Origin: PALSA-1006 sp964532405
GTDB taxonomy: Bacteria > Pseudomonadota > Gammaproteobacteria > Burkholderiales > Gallionellaceae
NCBI GenBank assembly: GCA_964532405.1
Contig: CAZHIC010000036.1
Location: forward strand, 1 to 22,725
Direction of reading: 5' to 3'
DNA: 22,725 bases
Position 1 is the first letter of the stretch. Each line of letters begins with the position of its first letter. This document shows positions 1-8,132 of the stretch, piece by piece. The notes under the pieces are model-generated. The model was not told the DNA's origin and ran no database searches. It saw only the letters and a list, made by a program, of their open reading frames with translations. Position numbers and translations under genes: made by a program.

Positions 1-97
1 ACCAAGAGCTTGGTCAAATAAACCGGTGCCGCTTTGTAAAAACTGCTGTTTCAACCCACCATTTTTAGGGGCGTTAAAACCTTAACCGAGTGCCATG

Positions 98-110
98 AGG
101 GTCTGACCCT
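98..110. repeat. Short perfect palindrome AGGGTCTGACCCT
   Basis: Six-base arms AGGGTC and GACCCT flank a single T, 24 bases beyond the stop codon of the solute-binding protein gene. The first 14 bases of the window (ACCAAG-AG-CTTGGT) form a second small inverted repeat. No T-run follows either one, so they are poor intrinsic terminators. GGGTCTGACCC-type palindromes often occur as dispersed intergenic repeats in Proteobacteria, but only one copy is visible here, so that assignment is a guess. Positions 1-133 otherwise show no gene. Confidence 0.3.
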
Positions 111-133
111 AATTTACTGAGAAATGGAATTGC

Positions 134-2272
134 CTACCGCGCATTTTCCCTTTTGCTCAATACCCGCCACAGCCCCCCCAAAAACGCCAGAAGCGCCAGC
201 CCGCTCAACAGCAGCGGCCACAGCTTGGGCTGGTTCCATTGTTTGCGCAGCTCTTCACGTTGCGCCGTATCTATACGCAAATATTTCAAATTATTGCTCG
301 CCATTTTGTTAGGTTTGCTGTTATGCAGCCAACTGTGATGCAACACATAATCTTTGGGGTGATGCCCCCACAGCCACGGGGAATCGCGACGCAGGATTTC
401 CAGCATGTCGTCGATGATTTTCTGGCGCGCCGGACTGTTGGGCATGTTTTTCATTTGCTCGAATAAATGGTCGTATTCCGGGTTTCGGTAGTTCGACGCA
501 TTCGCGCCACCTTTGGCGACCGTGCCTTGCTCACCATGTAGCAGGAACAGGAAATTCTCCGGGTCGGGATAGTCTGCGTTCCAACCGAAATAGAATAGCT
601 GCGTATCGCCGCGCCGGACTTTGTCCTGAAAACGATTCCAGTCGGTGCTGCGCACCACCAGTTGCACATTGAGTTTGTCGAATTGTTTACGCAGCCAATC
701 CAAACGCGATTTGTTCCCCACGCCGCTGGCCGTGGTGTCGATATAAATGACCAAGGGTTGCTTGGTCTTCGCATCCAGCCCGTTGGGGTAGCCCGCTTCG
801 GCGAGCAGTTTTTGGGCGACGGCAATGGATTTGCGTTTCGGCGCACCGTTCTTCCAGTCGTACACATAATGATTGATACCCTCCTCGCCTTCGCGATAGC
901 CGAAGATGCCGGGCGGAATGGGCGACTGTGCGGCGATGCCGCGCCCGTTGGCGAAGATGGAAATGAATTCTTCAAAATCCATCGCGATGGCGATGGCACG
1001 GCGCAATTTTCTGGCTTTTTCCGAGCTGCCGCCCACCACCGGATCGAGCCAGTTAAAGCCCATGTACATGGTGGAAGTAGCGACCGCTGTGGATAGCGTG
1101 ATGCCCTGCTCTTTCATCTCGTCGGTGACATTCGCTTCGCCGCCCACGTTCACCTGCACGGCCTGATCGAAACTGTCCGAGCTGATGCCTGAGGCGTCGT
1201 AATAGCCTTGCAGGAATTTATTCCAATAAGGGATGGTTTCTTTTTCCAAACTGAACACGACCTTGTCGATGAGCGGCAGCGGCTTGCCCGCATCGGCCAG
1301 CAGCCCGGCTTCCTTGTCGCCCGGCTCACCCTCGGCGGGGTAAACTTCACCGGAGAAGTTGGGGTTTTTTGTTAGCACCATGCGCTGATTGGGATCGTTC
1401 TCGGACAGGTAATACGGCCCGCTGCCCAGCGGCCACCAGTCCAGCGTCAGGTTGCGTTCGCGCATACCCGCTTGCGCATAGAAGCGCTCGGCCTCCCATG
1501 GCATCGGCGCGAAGAACGGCATCGCCAGCCAGTAGGAAAACTGCGGATATTTGCCGACCACCTTGATGCGGTAGGTGTGCGCATCCACCACTTCCACACC
1601 GGGCAGCGCGTAGGCATTCAAGTCCAGCCAACCCCCGGGCTGCGCCTTGCGCGCCTGCTTCAACGTCTCGGCATATTCTTTGAGTCCGACGATGTATTCC
1701 GCCATCACCCCGAAGATAGGGGAATGCAGATCGGGATGAGCGAGGCGCTTGATCTGATAAACATAGTCGACCGCCAGCACTTCGCGCGTTCCCGTCTGCG
1801 CGAAATCGGTCAGCGCGTTGATACCCTGCAAATCTTTTTCGGTTAGCGCCATATAGCGCGGCTTGCCGTCTGCATCTTGCGCCAGAGCCGGATGCGGCTG
1901 AAATTTCAGATCCACACGTAAATGTATTTCATACACGCTGAAAGCCACCTGTTCGGCAGGTGCCGTCTCCGACAACAGGCGCCCGTTTTTATCCAGATAG
2001 CGCACCACAGGCATCGCGGAAGATGCCTGCGGAACCAGTGTGTACGGGCGAAGCAGGTAATGGTATTGCAGCGGCGGCTGGTAAATCTGCGCGAGGAAGA
2101 TGTACTCGTTCTCGCTGTAGGCCTGTACCGGGTCGAGATGCTTGGGGCGCTCGGTGAATGCGGTATAGAAGACAGATTGTTCCGCAATGCTCGCTGGATA
2201 GGGATTATTCCAGACGCCGCTGTCGCAGGCGCAAAGTAGAAGTAACAGGATAAATCCGACGAACCTTTTCAT
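134..2272 (-). CDS. ABC transporter substrate-binding lipoprotein, family 5 (peptide/oligopeptide type)
   Basis: This 712-residue protein is an extracytoplasmic solute receptor of the OppA/DppA class (SBP_bac_5), expected to pass peptides or similar solutes to an ABC permease. Residues 1-16 are a lipoprotein signal: a basic start, a run of leucines, then L-C-A before Cys16. Asp17 at +2 would favour inner-membrane retention by the E. coli rule. Family features include 'TERPKHLDPVQAYSENE' near residue 40, the central 'LGSGPYYLSENDPN' region and the late 'YFGWNADYPDPENFLFLLHG' region. Residues about 684-704 form a hydrophobic helix followed by a basic tail, which is unusual for this family. Its 712 residues exceed the usual 500-600. 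Permease genes would be expected downstream, beyond position 1. The ATG at 2272 lacks a clear Shine-Dalgarno. A weak promoter (-35 ATGACG, -10 TACACT, spacer 17) at 2281-2309 would give a very short leader. Confidence 0.9.
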   Translation of the reverse strand: MKRFVGFILLLLLCACDSGVWNNPYPASIAEQSVFYTAFTERPKHLDPVQAYSENEYIFLAQIYQPPLQYHYLLRPYTLVPQASSAMPVVRYLDKNGRLLSETAPAEQVAFSVYEIHLRVDLKFQPHPALAQDADGKPRYMALTEKDLQGINALTDFAQTGTREVLAVDYVYQIKRLAHPDLHSPIFGVMAEYIVGLKEYAETLKQARKAQPGGWLDLNAYALPGVEVVDAHTYRIKVVGKYPQFSYWLAMPFFAPMPWEAERFYAQAGMRERNLTLDWWPLGSGPYYLSENDPNQRMVLTKNPNFSGEVYPAEGEPGDKEAGLLADAGKPLPLIDKVVFSLEKETIPYWNKFLQGYYDASGISSDSFDQAVQVNVGGEANVTDEMKEQGITLSTAVATSTMYMGFNWLDPVVGGSSEKARKLRRAIAIAMDFEEFISIFANGRGIAAQSPIPPGIFGYREGEEGINHYVYDWKNGAPKRKSIAVAQKLLAEAGYPNGLDAKTKQPLVIYIDTTASGVGNKSRLDWLRKQFDKLNVQLVVRSTDWNRFQDKVRRGDTQLFYFGWNADYPDPENFLFLLHGEQGTVAKGGANASNYRNPEYDHLFEQMKNMPNSPARQKIIDDMLEILRRDSPWLWGHHPKDYVLHHSWLHNSKPNKMASNNLKYLRIDTAQREELRKQWNQPKLWPLLLSGLALLAFLGGLWRVLSKRENAR

Positions 2273-2331
2273 GGCGCGAGAGTGTAGCGGAATGCCCCTG
2301 CCACGTCATGCTACATACGCTATCAAGAAGA

Positions 2332-2360
2332 TTGCCAACAAGGGCGAAAACTAGTACGGT
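2332..2360 (+). promoter_or_regulatory. Possible sigma-70 promoter for the small protein-ygfZ operon
   Basis: A -35-like TTGCCA at 2332-2337 is followed after 17 bases by TACGGT at 2355-2360, a weak -10. It lies 29 bases ahead of the chosen start at 2389. The match is modest and rests on position and spacing only. Confidence 0.3.
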
Positions 2361-2388
2361 GATGCCTGTTCATTTTTCGGAGAACATC

Positions 2389-2742
2389 ATGGCCGTTTCC
2401 AACATCAGCTCCACAAACCAACCCGCATCCATCAGCTCTGTTTCTTCAACCGCCCCCGCCCCGCAGGTGGACAGGGGAAAGGCGAGTATTGATCGGCAGG
2501 AGGCGACCGTCGTCACGCTGTCTGCCCAAGCCAAAAAGATGAGCCTCTCTCAGAGCACACCGGCACCAAGCCAGACCCGCGCCAACCAGACTCAAGCCAC
2601 GACTCGCGCCGATACGGCAACGACGGAAAAAGTCGTATCCAAAGCTAAAGAAGCGGCAGCTTCTCCCGAAGCGCAGCTAAGAGAGCCCGAAACCCAACCA
2701 AGCAGAAGCGAAACTAAAGGCAGTATCAATACTTATGCTTAA
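2389..2742 (+). CDS. Small Ser/Thr/Ala/Gln-rich low-complexity protein
   Basis: I do not recognise this 117-residue protein. It is hydrophilic with no signal peptide or membrane segment, rich in Ser, Thr, Ala and Gln, and probably disordered. The one ordered-looking segment is 'ATVVTLSAQAKKMSLS' near residues 39-54, which resembles the 'LSxxA' helices of small flagellar or secretion-associated proteins such as FlgM; that likeness is weak. The start at 2389 is preferred over an upstream ATG at 2308 because GGAG lies six bases before it. Its stop overlaps the first codons of ygfZ by eight bases, so the two are probably translationally coupled. It could be a conserved small protein with no enzymatic role. 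Confidence 0.6.
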   Translation: MAVSNISSTNQPASISSVSSTAPAPQVDRGKASIDRQEATVVTLSAQAKKMSLSQSTPAPSQTRANQTQATTRADTATTEKVVSKAKEAAASPEAQLREPETQPSRSETKGSINTYA

Positions 2743-3787
2743 CCCGAACTGGCAAATATTCCTCCAACAACACGGCGCGCAACTTCAGGATGGAATAACA
2801 CAAAACTTCGGCGACGCTTGCGCTGAACGCCTCGCCACGCGCGATGGCACGGTGCTGTGCGACTTGAGCCAGTTCGGCATCTTGAAAGTGAGCGGCGAAG
2901 AAGCACTATCCTTTTTGCAAAACCTGTGCAGCAGCGACATCCAGGCGATCACGCCTCAGCTGGCGCAACTCAGCAGCCTCAACACCGCCAAAGGCCGCGT
3001 GTTGGCTACCTTTCTGATCTGGCAGGCCGGCAGCGATTACTACCTGCATCTGCCCGCCTCATTGATTGCGACGATCCAGAAAAAACTGACGATGTATGTG
3101 CTGCGCGCCAAGGTCAAAATCGAGGACGTGAGCGCGCAACTGGTTTGTCTCGGGCTTGCGGGCAAAGAAGCGGCGACGTTACTGCAAGCGCATGTCGGCG
3201 AGCTACCGCAAACCTCTCTCGCTGTGGCGCAGCATGGCAACGCCAGCATCCTGCGCGTCGGTGACGAGCGTTTTCAGATCAACACCACACCCGAACACGC
3301 CGCCGTATTGTGGCAACAACTCGGCGCCCGCGCGCGTCTTGCCGGCTCGCCCTGCTGGGATTGGCTCAACATCCGCGCGGGCATCCCCGTCGTCTTGCCC
3401 GCCACGCAGGAGCAGTTCGTCTTGCAGATGTTGAACTTGGACATACTCGGCGGCGTGAGCTTCAAGAAGGGTTGCTACCCCGGACAAGAGATCGTGGCGC
3501 GCATGCACTATCTGGGGAAGTTAAAGCAGCGCACCTACCTCGCGCATGTGGGCAGCGACGTTGCACCGCAACCTAACGACCCTCTGTACAGCGACGACTA
3601 CGCGGGACAGAGCACTGGCAACATCCTCAACGCTGCACCCGCCCCCGAAGGCGGCTACGATGTGCTGGCGACACTGCACAGCAGCAGCGTGAAGGACGCG
3701 CGCGCGGTGCATTGGAACTCGCCGGAAGGCGCCGTGCTCGGCTTTCAAACACTGCCCTATCCTTTCCCGGCTGAAAGCGCCGGGTGA
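2735..3787 (+). CDS. ygfZ: Folate-binding Fe-S cluster assembly/repair protein YgfZ
   Basis: This 350-residue protein belongs to the GcvT-like YgfZ family, which binds tetrahydrofolate and supports assembly or repair of certain iron-sulfur proteins and tRNA thiolation enzymes in the cytoplasm. The diagnostic motif K-G-C-Y-x-G-Q-E is present as 'KKGCYPGQE' at residues 244-252 with the conserved cysteine (Cys247), followed by the usual 'IVARMHYLGKLKQR'. The N-terminal part carries the 'GILKVSGEEALSFLQNLCSSDI' GcvT-like start. Length is normal for proteobacterial YgfZ. The ATG at 2735 overlaps the preceding gene by eight bases and lacks a well-spaced Shine-Dalgarno, which suggests translational coupling. 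The GTGA at its end is the start of the next gene, so the three genes form one transcription unit. Confidence 0.93.
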   Translation: MLNPNWQIFLQQHGAQLQDGITQNFGDACAERLATRDGTVLCDLSQFGILKVSGEEALSFLQNLCSSDIQAITPQLAQLSSLNTAKGRVLATFLIWQAGSDYYLHLPASLIATIQKKLTMYVLRAKVKIEDVSAQLVCLGLAGKEAATLLQAHVGELPQTSLAVAQHGNASILRVGDERFQINTTPEHAAVLWQQLGARARLAGSPCWDWLNIRAGIPVVLPATQEQFVLQMLNLDILGGVSFKKGCYPGQEIVARMHYLGKLKQRTYLAHVGSDVAPQPNDPLYSDDYAGQSTGNILNAAPAPEGGYDVLATLHSSSVKDARAVHWNSPEGAVLGFQTLPYPFPAESAG

Positions 3788-4452
3788 ACCTTCCCGCCCA
3801 GTTCTTTTCCAGCGATTTGCTCTGGCTGACGAACCTTGTCTTCGCCATACTGCTGGGGCGTGCAATCTGGTTCGCACCGTGGAAAAAAGTCCTCGACAAC
3901 GAGATACGCAGCAACGCACTGGTCGGGCTAAGCCTGGGGGTGTTCTTATTCTGGCAACTGAATGCGGGCTTCCGTCCCGGCTATAACCACCATATCCTCG
4001 GCGCCACCCTGTTCGTGCTGATATTCGGCTGGCACGTCGCCTTTACGGCTATCACCTGCATCATGCTGGCCACTTGGATACGCTCCGACATCCCCTTCAT
4101 CACGCTGGGGCTGAATGGGCTGATGATGATCGCGCTTCCGGTCTATTTCAGCGAGTGGATGTTGCGCTTCACCCAACGCTACTTGCCCAAGAATTTTTTC
4201 ATCTTTGTTTTATGCAACGGTTTTTTGTGTGGTGGCTTGTCCATGATGCTCGTCATCGCAACCGCTACCGCGCTACTGACCGGACTTAGCCCGAACACGT
4301 GGGTCAGCGTGCAGCGCAACTACCTCATCGCCGCGCCCATCATCATGTTCGCCGAGGCCTTCGCCACGGGTGCGCTGATCACCGCTTTCGCGGTATCCAA
4401 ACCGGAAGCGGTGTTTAATTTCGATGTAGATGAGTATCTGACGGGAAAATAG
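3784..4452 (+). CDS. CbiM-like (COG3235) integral membrane protein
   Basis: This 222-residue multi-pass membrane protein resembles the COG3235/CbiM superfamily, often named energy-coupling factor permease. About six hydrophobic segments are visible. The conserved-looking motif 'GYNHHILGATLFVL' at residues 66-79 matches the His-rich region that in CbiM proteins relates to metal recognition. CbiM proper is the substrate subunit of cobalt/nickel ECF importers, but no CbiN, CbiQ or CbiO gene is nearby, so the substrate is unknown. It begins with GTG inside a four-base GTGA overlap with ygfZ, implying coupled translation. It is the last gene of this unit and is convergent with the sensor kinase gene. 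A weak 5-bp hairpin (ACCTC-GGA-GAGGT, 4482-4494) followed by T-rich DNA is the only terminator candidate. Confidence 0.75.
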   Translation: MNLPAQFFSSDLLWLTNLVFAILLGRAIWFAPWKKVLDNEIRSNALVGLSLGVFLFWQLNAGFRPGYNHHILGATLFVLIFGWHVAFTAITCIMLATWIRSDIPFITLGLNGLMMIALPVYFSEWMLRFTQRYLPKNFFIFVLCNGFLCGGLSMMLVIATATALLTGLSPNTWVSVQRNYLIAAPIIMFAEAFATGALITAFAVSKPEAVFNFDVDEYLTGK

Positions 4453-4585
4453 GCAAATTTTTAACCTATAGGTCGGGCTTTACCTCGGAGAGGTTCTTGT
4501 TGTTAGACCGGCAAAAAAAGCTGAACTTAGTGCAGATATTTGCCATGACATAACCGTTCCTTTTTGTATTAACGACTGCTCTATA

Positions 4586-5884
4586 TCATCGCTTGCGAGC
4601 TTGACTGTAACGTACAACTAGGCCGCAATTTTCTTGCCGCACATGCAAGCTAAGGGCCCCCCCTAGACGTGTCGCAGCTTCTCTAGCTATCGCCAGCCCA
4701 AGCCCACTGCCTTCTCCAACAGAGCCCGGAATCCGATAAAACGCATCGAATACACGCTGGTATTCGGAAGCTGGAATTCCCAAGCCATTATCGATGATTT
4801 CGATGACTACATTAGTTTCATCAGAAGAAAGTCGAAGCGTTACTTCCCCTCCCTCAGGGGTGTACTTCAAGGCATTTTCTAGCACATTGCTCAGCATTAG
4901 TCGTAGCGCACCCCGATCGGCACTTAGCACAAATGGTGTAACTTCATCTAACCCGAGATCAATGCTTTTGGCTTCAGCAAGTGGAAGATATTCTGCGATC
5001 AGTTCACGTGCCATTGCAGATACGCTGATCTCCGAATTTCCGTTTGTTCCGACTTGTGTTTTGGCAAGGCTTAAAAGCTGCTCAGTCAATTGTCGAGTAC
5101 GCAAGATACCGGCTTGCAACGGAACCACCCGTTCGCGAATGGCATCGAGTGATTCTGCGTTCATCAGGTTCTCCGCCTGTACCGATATTGCAGAAAGCGG
5201 GCTTCGTAGCTCATGAGCCGCATCGGCGATGAAGCGTCTTTGTTGTCCCATTAGGTGATTCACTCGATCTAGCAAGCGATTGATAGCATGCACGAAGGGC
5301 GTTATCTCATCCGGCAATTCGTTATCGGCTATTGATTGAGGCCGATCTGCTGGTTGTTCGTCTAGTTTCTTGGATAGTTGTGTAATCGGTGCAAGCTGAC
5401 TGCGAACAATGCGAAAAATTAGCCAAGCTAGAATGGGTAGCAGAAGTAACAAAGGAATTAGGGTGCGCAATGCGCTATTGATGGCGATTTCATTACGCGC
5501 CTCGGTGGGCTGAGCCACAACCGTTTTCCCTTCTAGTTGCCCTCCTCGCACGAAGACACGCATCTGTTCAGTATCTGAATTTAACGTATGCAGGCCGGGC
5601 GATAAATTACGTTTAAGCCAAGCAGGCGCGGTATCACTGGGCAAATGGAAAATCGTGACGCGGGAATCGGGATCACTAATCCCAGCATTATTTAGTTCTG
5701 GCGGCTGCGAAATAGACGCAGCATTATCGGGGAATAGTACTGCTATCTGTTTCAGCATGTCGTCCTGAAGCTCCTTCGCCTCAAAATATGCGAGACCAAA
5801 AGATGCTGCTGCGGCCACTAAGCCTGCGAGTAAAACTGCGCTCCCTAACACAAGAGAAAGATGCCGTTGCAAAGAACGCTTCAT
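4586..5884 (-). CDS. Sensor histidine kinase, QseC-like
   Basis: This 432-residue inner-membrane two-component kinase phosphorylates the adjacent response regulator. Helix TM1 lies at residues 10-35, a periplasmic domain of about 100 residues follows, and TM2 lies at 139-161. A HAMP-like linker leads to the H-box 'DAAHELRSPLSAISVQ' with His224. The N-box has Asn333 and Asn337, the G1 box is 'DNGLGIP' at 365-371, and the G2 box is 'GSGLGLA' at 392-398. All kinase motifs appear intact. The 'AHELRSPL' form and overall layout match QseC/PmrB-type kinases. The start at 5884 is chosen because its ATG overlaps the regulator's TGA (ATGA); a longer frame to 5905 would intrude further into the regulator gene. 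The periplasmic signal cannot be read from sequence. Confidence 0.92.
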   Translation of the reverse strand: MKRSLQRHLSLVLGSAVLLAGLVAAAASFGLAYFEAKELQDDMLKQIAVLFPDNAASISQPPELNNAGISDPDSRVTIFHLPSDTAPAWLKRNLSPGLHTLNSDTEQMRVFVRGGQLEGKTVVAQPTEARNEIAINSALRTLIPLLLLLPILAWLIFRIVRSQLAPITQLSKKLDEQPADRPQSIADNELPDEITPFVHAINRLLDRVNHLMGQQRRFIADAAHELRSPLSAISVQAENLMNAESLDAIRERVVPLQAGILRTRQLTEQLLSLAKTQVGTNGNSEISVSAMARELIAEYLPLAEAKSIDLGLDEVTPFVLSADRGALRLMLSNVLENALKYTPEGGEVTLRLSSDETNVVIEIIDNGLGIPASEYQRVFDAFYRIPGSVGEGSGLGLAIAREAATRLGGALSLHVRQENCGLVVRYSQARKR

Positions 5885-6543
5885 ATAAATTTCTCCACCA
5901 TCCATCCTGCCCCACGAATATTCTTGATAACATTAACCCCCAGTTTCTTACGGACTGCATGAATCAGGAAGTCCACGGCATTACTTTCAACTTCCTCGTT
6001 CCATCCATAGATACACTCTTCCAATTCGGCACGAGTGAGTATCGTGCCGGGACGAAGTAGCAGCGCATGTAACAAAGAAAATTCGCGTGCGCTCAAAAGT
6101 GCCACAACCTCTCCACATTGCGCCTCATGGCTTGCGGGATCGAGCATCACCTTGCCATTGCTAAGCTTAGGCACAGCCTGGCCACCTTGGCGGCGAACCA
6201 CGGCCCGAAGCCGGGCTAATAATTCGCTCACTTCAAAGGGCTTTATCAGGTAGTCATCTGCGCCGTAGTCCAAACCTTTAACGCGATCCTCCACACCGTC
6301 ACGTGCCGTGATGACAATAACTGGCACAGTATTACCACTTTGCCGCAAGCGACGCAGCACCTCCAGTCCGTCGCGTTTAGGCAAGCCCAAGTCGAGCAAT
6401 ACAGCCTGATGCTCGCGCTGGGCTAGTGCGCTACTAGCCGCCGCTCCATCTCGGACCCAATCTACAGCGTATGCAGCATCTTTGAGTGCGATGGATAGCG
6501 CAGTGCCTATCATCTGGTCATCCTCAACAAGCAGTATGCGCAT
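5881..6543 (-). CDS. OmpR/PhoB-family response regulator, QseB-like
   Basis: This 220-residue DNA-binding regulator is the partner of the kinase directly downstream. The receiver domain (residues 1-118) has the acidic pair Asp8/Asp9, phospho-acceptor Asp51 in 'LLDLGLPKRDG', Thr79 and Lys101 in 'DYLIKPFEVSELLARLRA'. Residues about 125-220 are a winged-helix Trans_reg_C domain with 'LSAREFSLLHALLLRPGTILTRAEL' and 'VDFLIHAVRKKLG'. The family dimerises on tandem direct half-sites about 11 bases apart, and such a repeat lies upstream of the first gene of this operon (8154-8174). It follows the DUF347 gene by 30 bases and overlaps the kinase by four, so all four genes are likely cotranscribed and autoregulated. 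QseB, PmrA and TctD are all similar; the exact subgroup is uncertain. Confidence 0.93.
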   Translation of the reverse strand: MRILLVEDDQMIGTALSIALKDAAYAVDWVRDGAAASSALAQREHQAVLLDLGLPKRDGLEVLRRLRQSGNTVPVIVITARDGVEDRVKGLDYGADDYLIKPFEVSELLARLRAVVRRQGGQAVPKLSNGKVMLDPASHEAQCGEVVALLSAREFSLLHALLLRPGTILTRAELEECIYGWNEEVESNAVDFLIHAVRKKLGVNVIKNIRGAGWMVEKFI

Positions 6544-6573
6544 GCAGTTCTTTCATGTGAGAGACGGTGATTG

Positions 6574-7332
6574 TTAATGAGCTTTTCTTGCCGGTTTGTG
6601 TTCAAAAAATAAGATGCAAGCAACAATAAACACAAGTAGCACGAGTGACGCAGTGTAGCGACTTAATGCCAAGCCACCGGCAGCAATAGGCTTATCTAAG
6701 TAATCTCCAACTACCGCACCAAGCGGGCGGGTGAGAATAAACGCAGCCCAGAACAGTATTGTGTGAGATATCTTTGTCCAGTAGTACGCGGCAACTACCA
6801 GCAAAAGTAGGGAAGCAAACACAATTGCACCGCCCTCATAGCCGAGCCCCGCTGTGTCGGCAGTCCAGTCACCCAGTGCCGTGCCTAAAGTTTGGGAGAA
6901 CATGATAGTCGTCCAATAGAACATTTCGGCTTTTGCTGTATTGACTGAATCAACCGATACAGTACCGAGTGTCCGGTACCAGACGAACAAAGAAGCCATC
7001 AATAGTGCAAACAGTAGTGTCACACCACCCGCATAACCGATGCCAAGAGATCGGTCGGCAAAATCTGCCAGCGTCGTTCCGAGCGTAGTCGTAGCAATAA
7101 TGGCTATCCAATACTTGAAGGGATGAAACCCCTTTTCCTTGATTTGCGCAAACACGGCGACAAAGAAAATGGCAGCAAAAATACCCGTCCCCACCAAATA
7201 GCCCAGATTCATCGACATGGAGACCGCATCCCCACCCGTTTCGCCAAGTGTGGTGGCTGCGATTTTGATAATCCAGAATATTAGGGTTACTTCTGGAACT
7301 TTACTTAAAGCCTGTTCGGTTGTCGTATTCAT
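6574..7332 (-). CDS. DUF347/COG4705 membrane protein, second copy
   Basis: This 252-residue integral membrane protein is built of four repeats, each a pair of hydrophobic helices (DUF347, PF03988; function not established). The repeat cores are 'FWIIKIAATTLGETGGD', 'YWIAIIATTTLGTTLAD', 'FYWTTIMFSQTLGTALGD' and 'FWAAFILTRPLGAVVGDYL', each carrying aromatic-Trp, Leu/Val-Gly and a terminal Asp. It is a diverged paralogue of the gene immediately upstream and overlaps it by four bases (ATGA). Repeats with a buried Trp and a regular acidic residue would suit a transporter or ion-binding role, but that is inference. Cotranscription with a two-component system suggests its level is set by an envelope signal. 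Confidence 0.85.
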   Translation of the reverse strand: MNTTTEQALSKVPEVTLIFWIIKIAATTLGETGGDAVSMSMNLGYLVGTGIFAAIFFVAVFAQIKEKGFHPFKYWIAIIATTTLGTTLADFADRSLGIGYAGGVTLLFALLMASLFVWYRTLGTVSVDSVNTAKAEMFYWTTIMFSQTLGTALGDWTADTAGLGYEGGAIVFASLLLLVVAAYYWTKISHTILFWAAFILTRPLGAVVGDYLDKPIAAGGLALSRYTASLVLLVFIVACILFFEHKPARKAH

Positions 7333-8093
7333 GCGTTTTTTCCTAAGTCTTTCCGCGTAACTGTCAAGTAAATAACTAAGCCGACAATGGCCGACAAAAA
7401 GGCTACATTTGTAAATGCAGCCCCCAATCCAAGCCCCCCCTTTTCAACCGACTGCGACAAGTAATCGGCCAGTGAAGCACCTAATGGTCGAGTCAAAATA
7501 TAAGCAACCCAAAATGTCAGAATAGGATTCACCTTGAAGCCATAATGAGCGAGGATAACAAGGCTGATCAAGCTAGCAAATATCACCGTTGATGTGGCAT
7601 ATCCCAAACTTAAACTTTCTGCCACAAGGTCGCCGGCAGCGGTACCCAAAGCAAAGGTGAACAAAATTGTTGCCCAATAAAACAGCTCTCGTTTTTTGGT
7701 GAAAATGGTGTGAATAGACAAGGTCTTTTCACTTTGATACCAAGCTGCAAACGTCGCCAATAATGCCACGCCGAATACGATGGTAGTGATCTCTAGCGCA
7801 ACCCCGAAGTTATCCACGAGATTGTCAGTAATGAGCGTGCCTACGACACTGACTAAAATTACCACCATCCAGTACAGCCAAGGAACATATTTTTTGCAGC
7901 GTACTTGCTTGACCAAAAAAATGGCGAGAAGAATGCTCATTACAAGTGAAGTAGCCGTTAGGCCAAAATGCAAATCAGCGTTTAAAAAATCAGCGGCGGT
8001 TTCGCCGACAGTGGTACACATAATTTTGATAATCCAGAAGTAGAGCGTTACTTCTGGCACTTTGTTCAGCTTCTGCATTACCTCTGGGTGCAT
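7329..8093 (-). CDS. DUF347/COG4705 membrane protein, first copy
   Basis: This 254-residue membrane protein is the first gene of the four-gene operon. The same four repeats are present: 'FWIIKIMCTTVGETAADF', 'YWMVVILVSVVGTLITD', 'FYWATILFTFALGTAAGD' and 'FWVAYILTRPLGASLADYL'. The N-terminus 'NKVPEVTLYFWIIKI' and last repeat are nearly shared with its neighbour ('SKVPEVTLIFWIIKI'), while loops and middle helices have diverged, pointing to an old duplication. The ATG at 8093 has AAGGAG nine bases upstream. The biochemical function of the family is unknown to me. Two adjacent copies may form a heteromer, which is speculation. Confidence 0.87.
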   Translation of the reverse strand: MHPEVMQKLNKVPEVTLYFWIIKIMCTTVGETAADFLNADLHFGLTATSLVMSILLAIFLVKQVRCKKYVPWLYWMVVILVSVVGTLITDNLVDNFGVALEITTIVFGVALLATFAAWYQSEKTLSIHTIFTKKRELFYWATILFTFALGTAAGDLVAESLSLGYATSTVIFASLISLVILAHYGFKVNPILTFWVAYILTRPLGASLADYLSQSVEKGGLGLGAAFTNVAFLSAIVGLVIYLTVTRKDLGKNA

Positions 8094-8132
8094 GGATGGT
8101 TGCTCCTTAATAAACGCGCAGATATTCGCGTG

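Noticed and set aside
4453..4585. Possible terminator between the CbiM-like gene and the convergent kinase gene
   Set aside because: Only a 5-bp hairpin (4482-4494) with a poor T-tract is visible, too weak to list as a feature.
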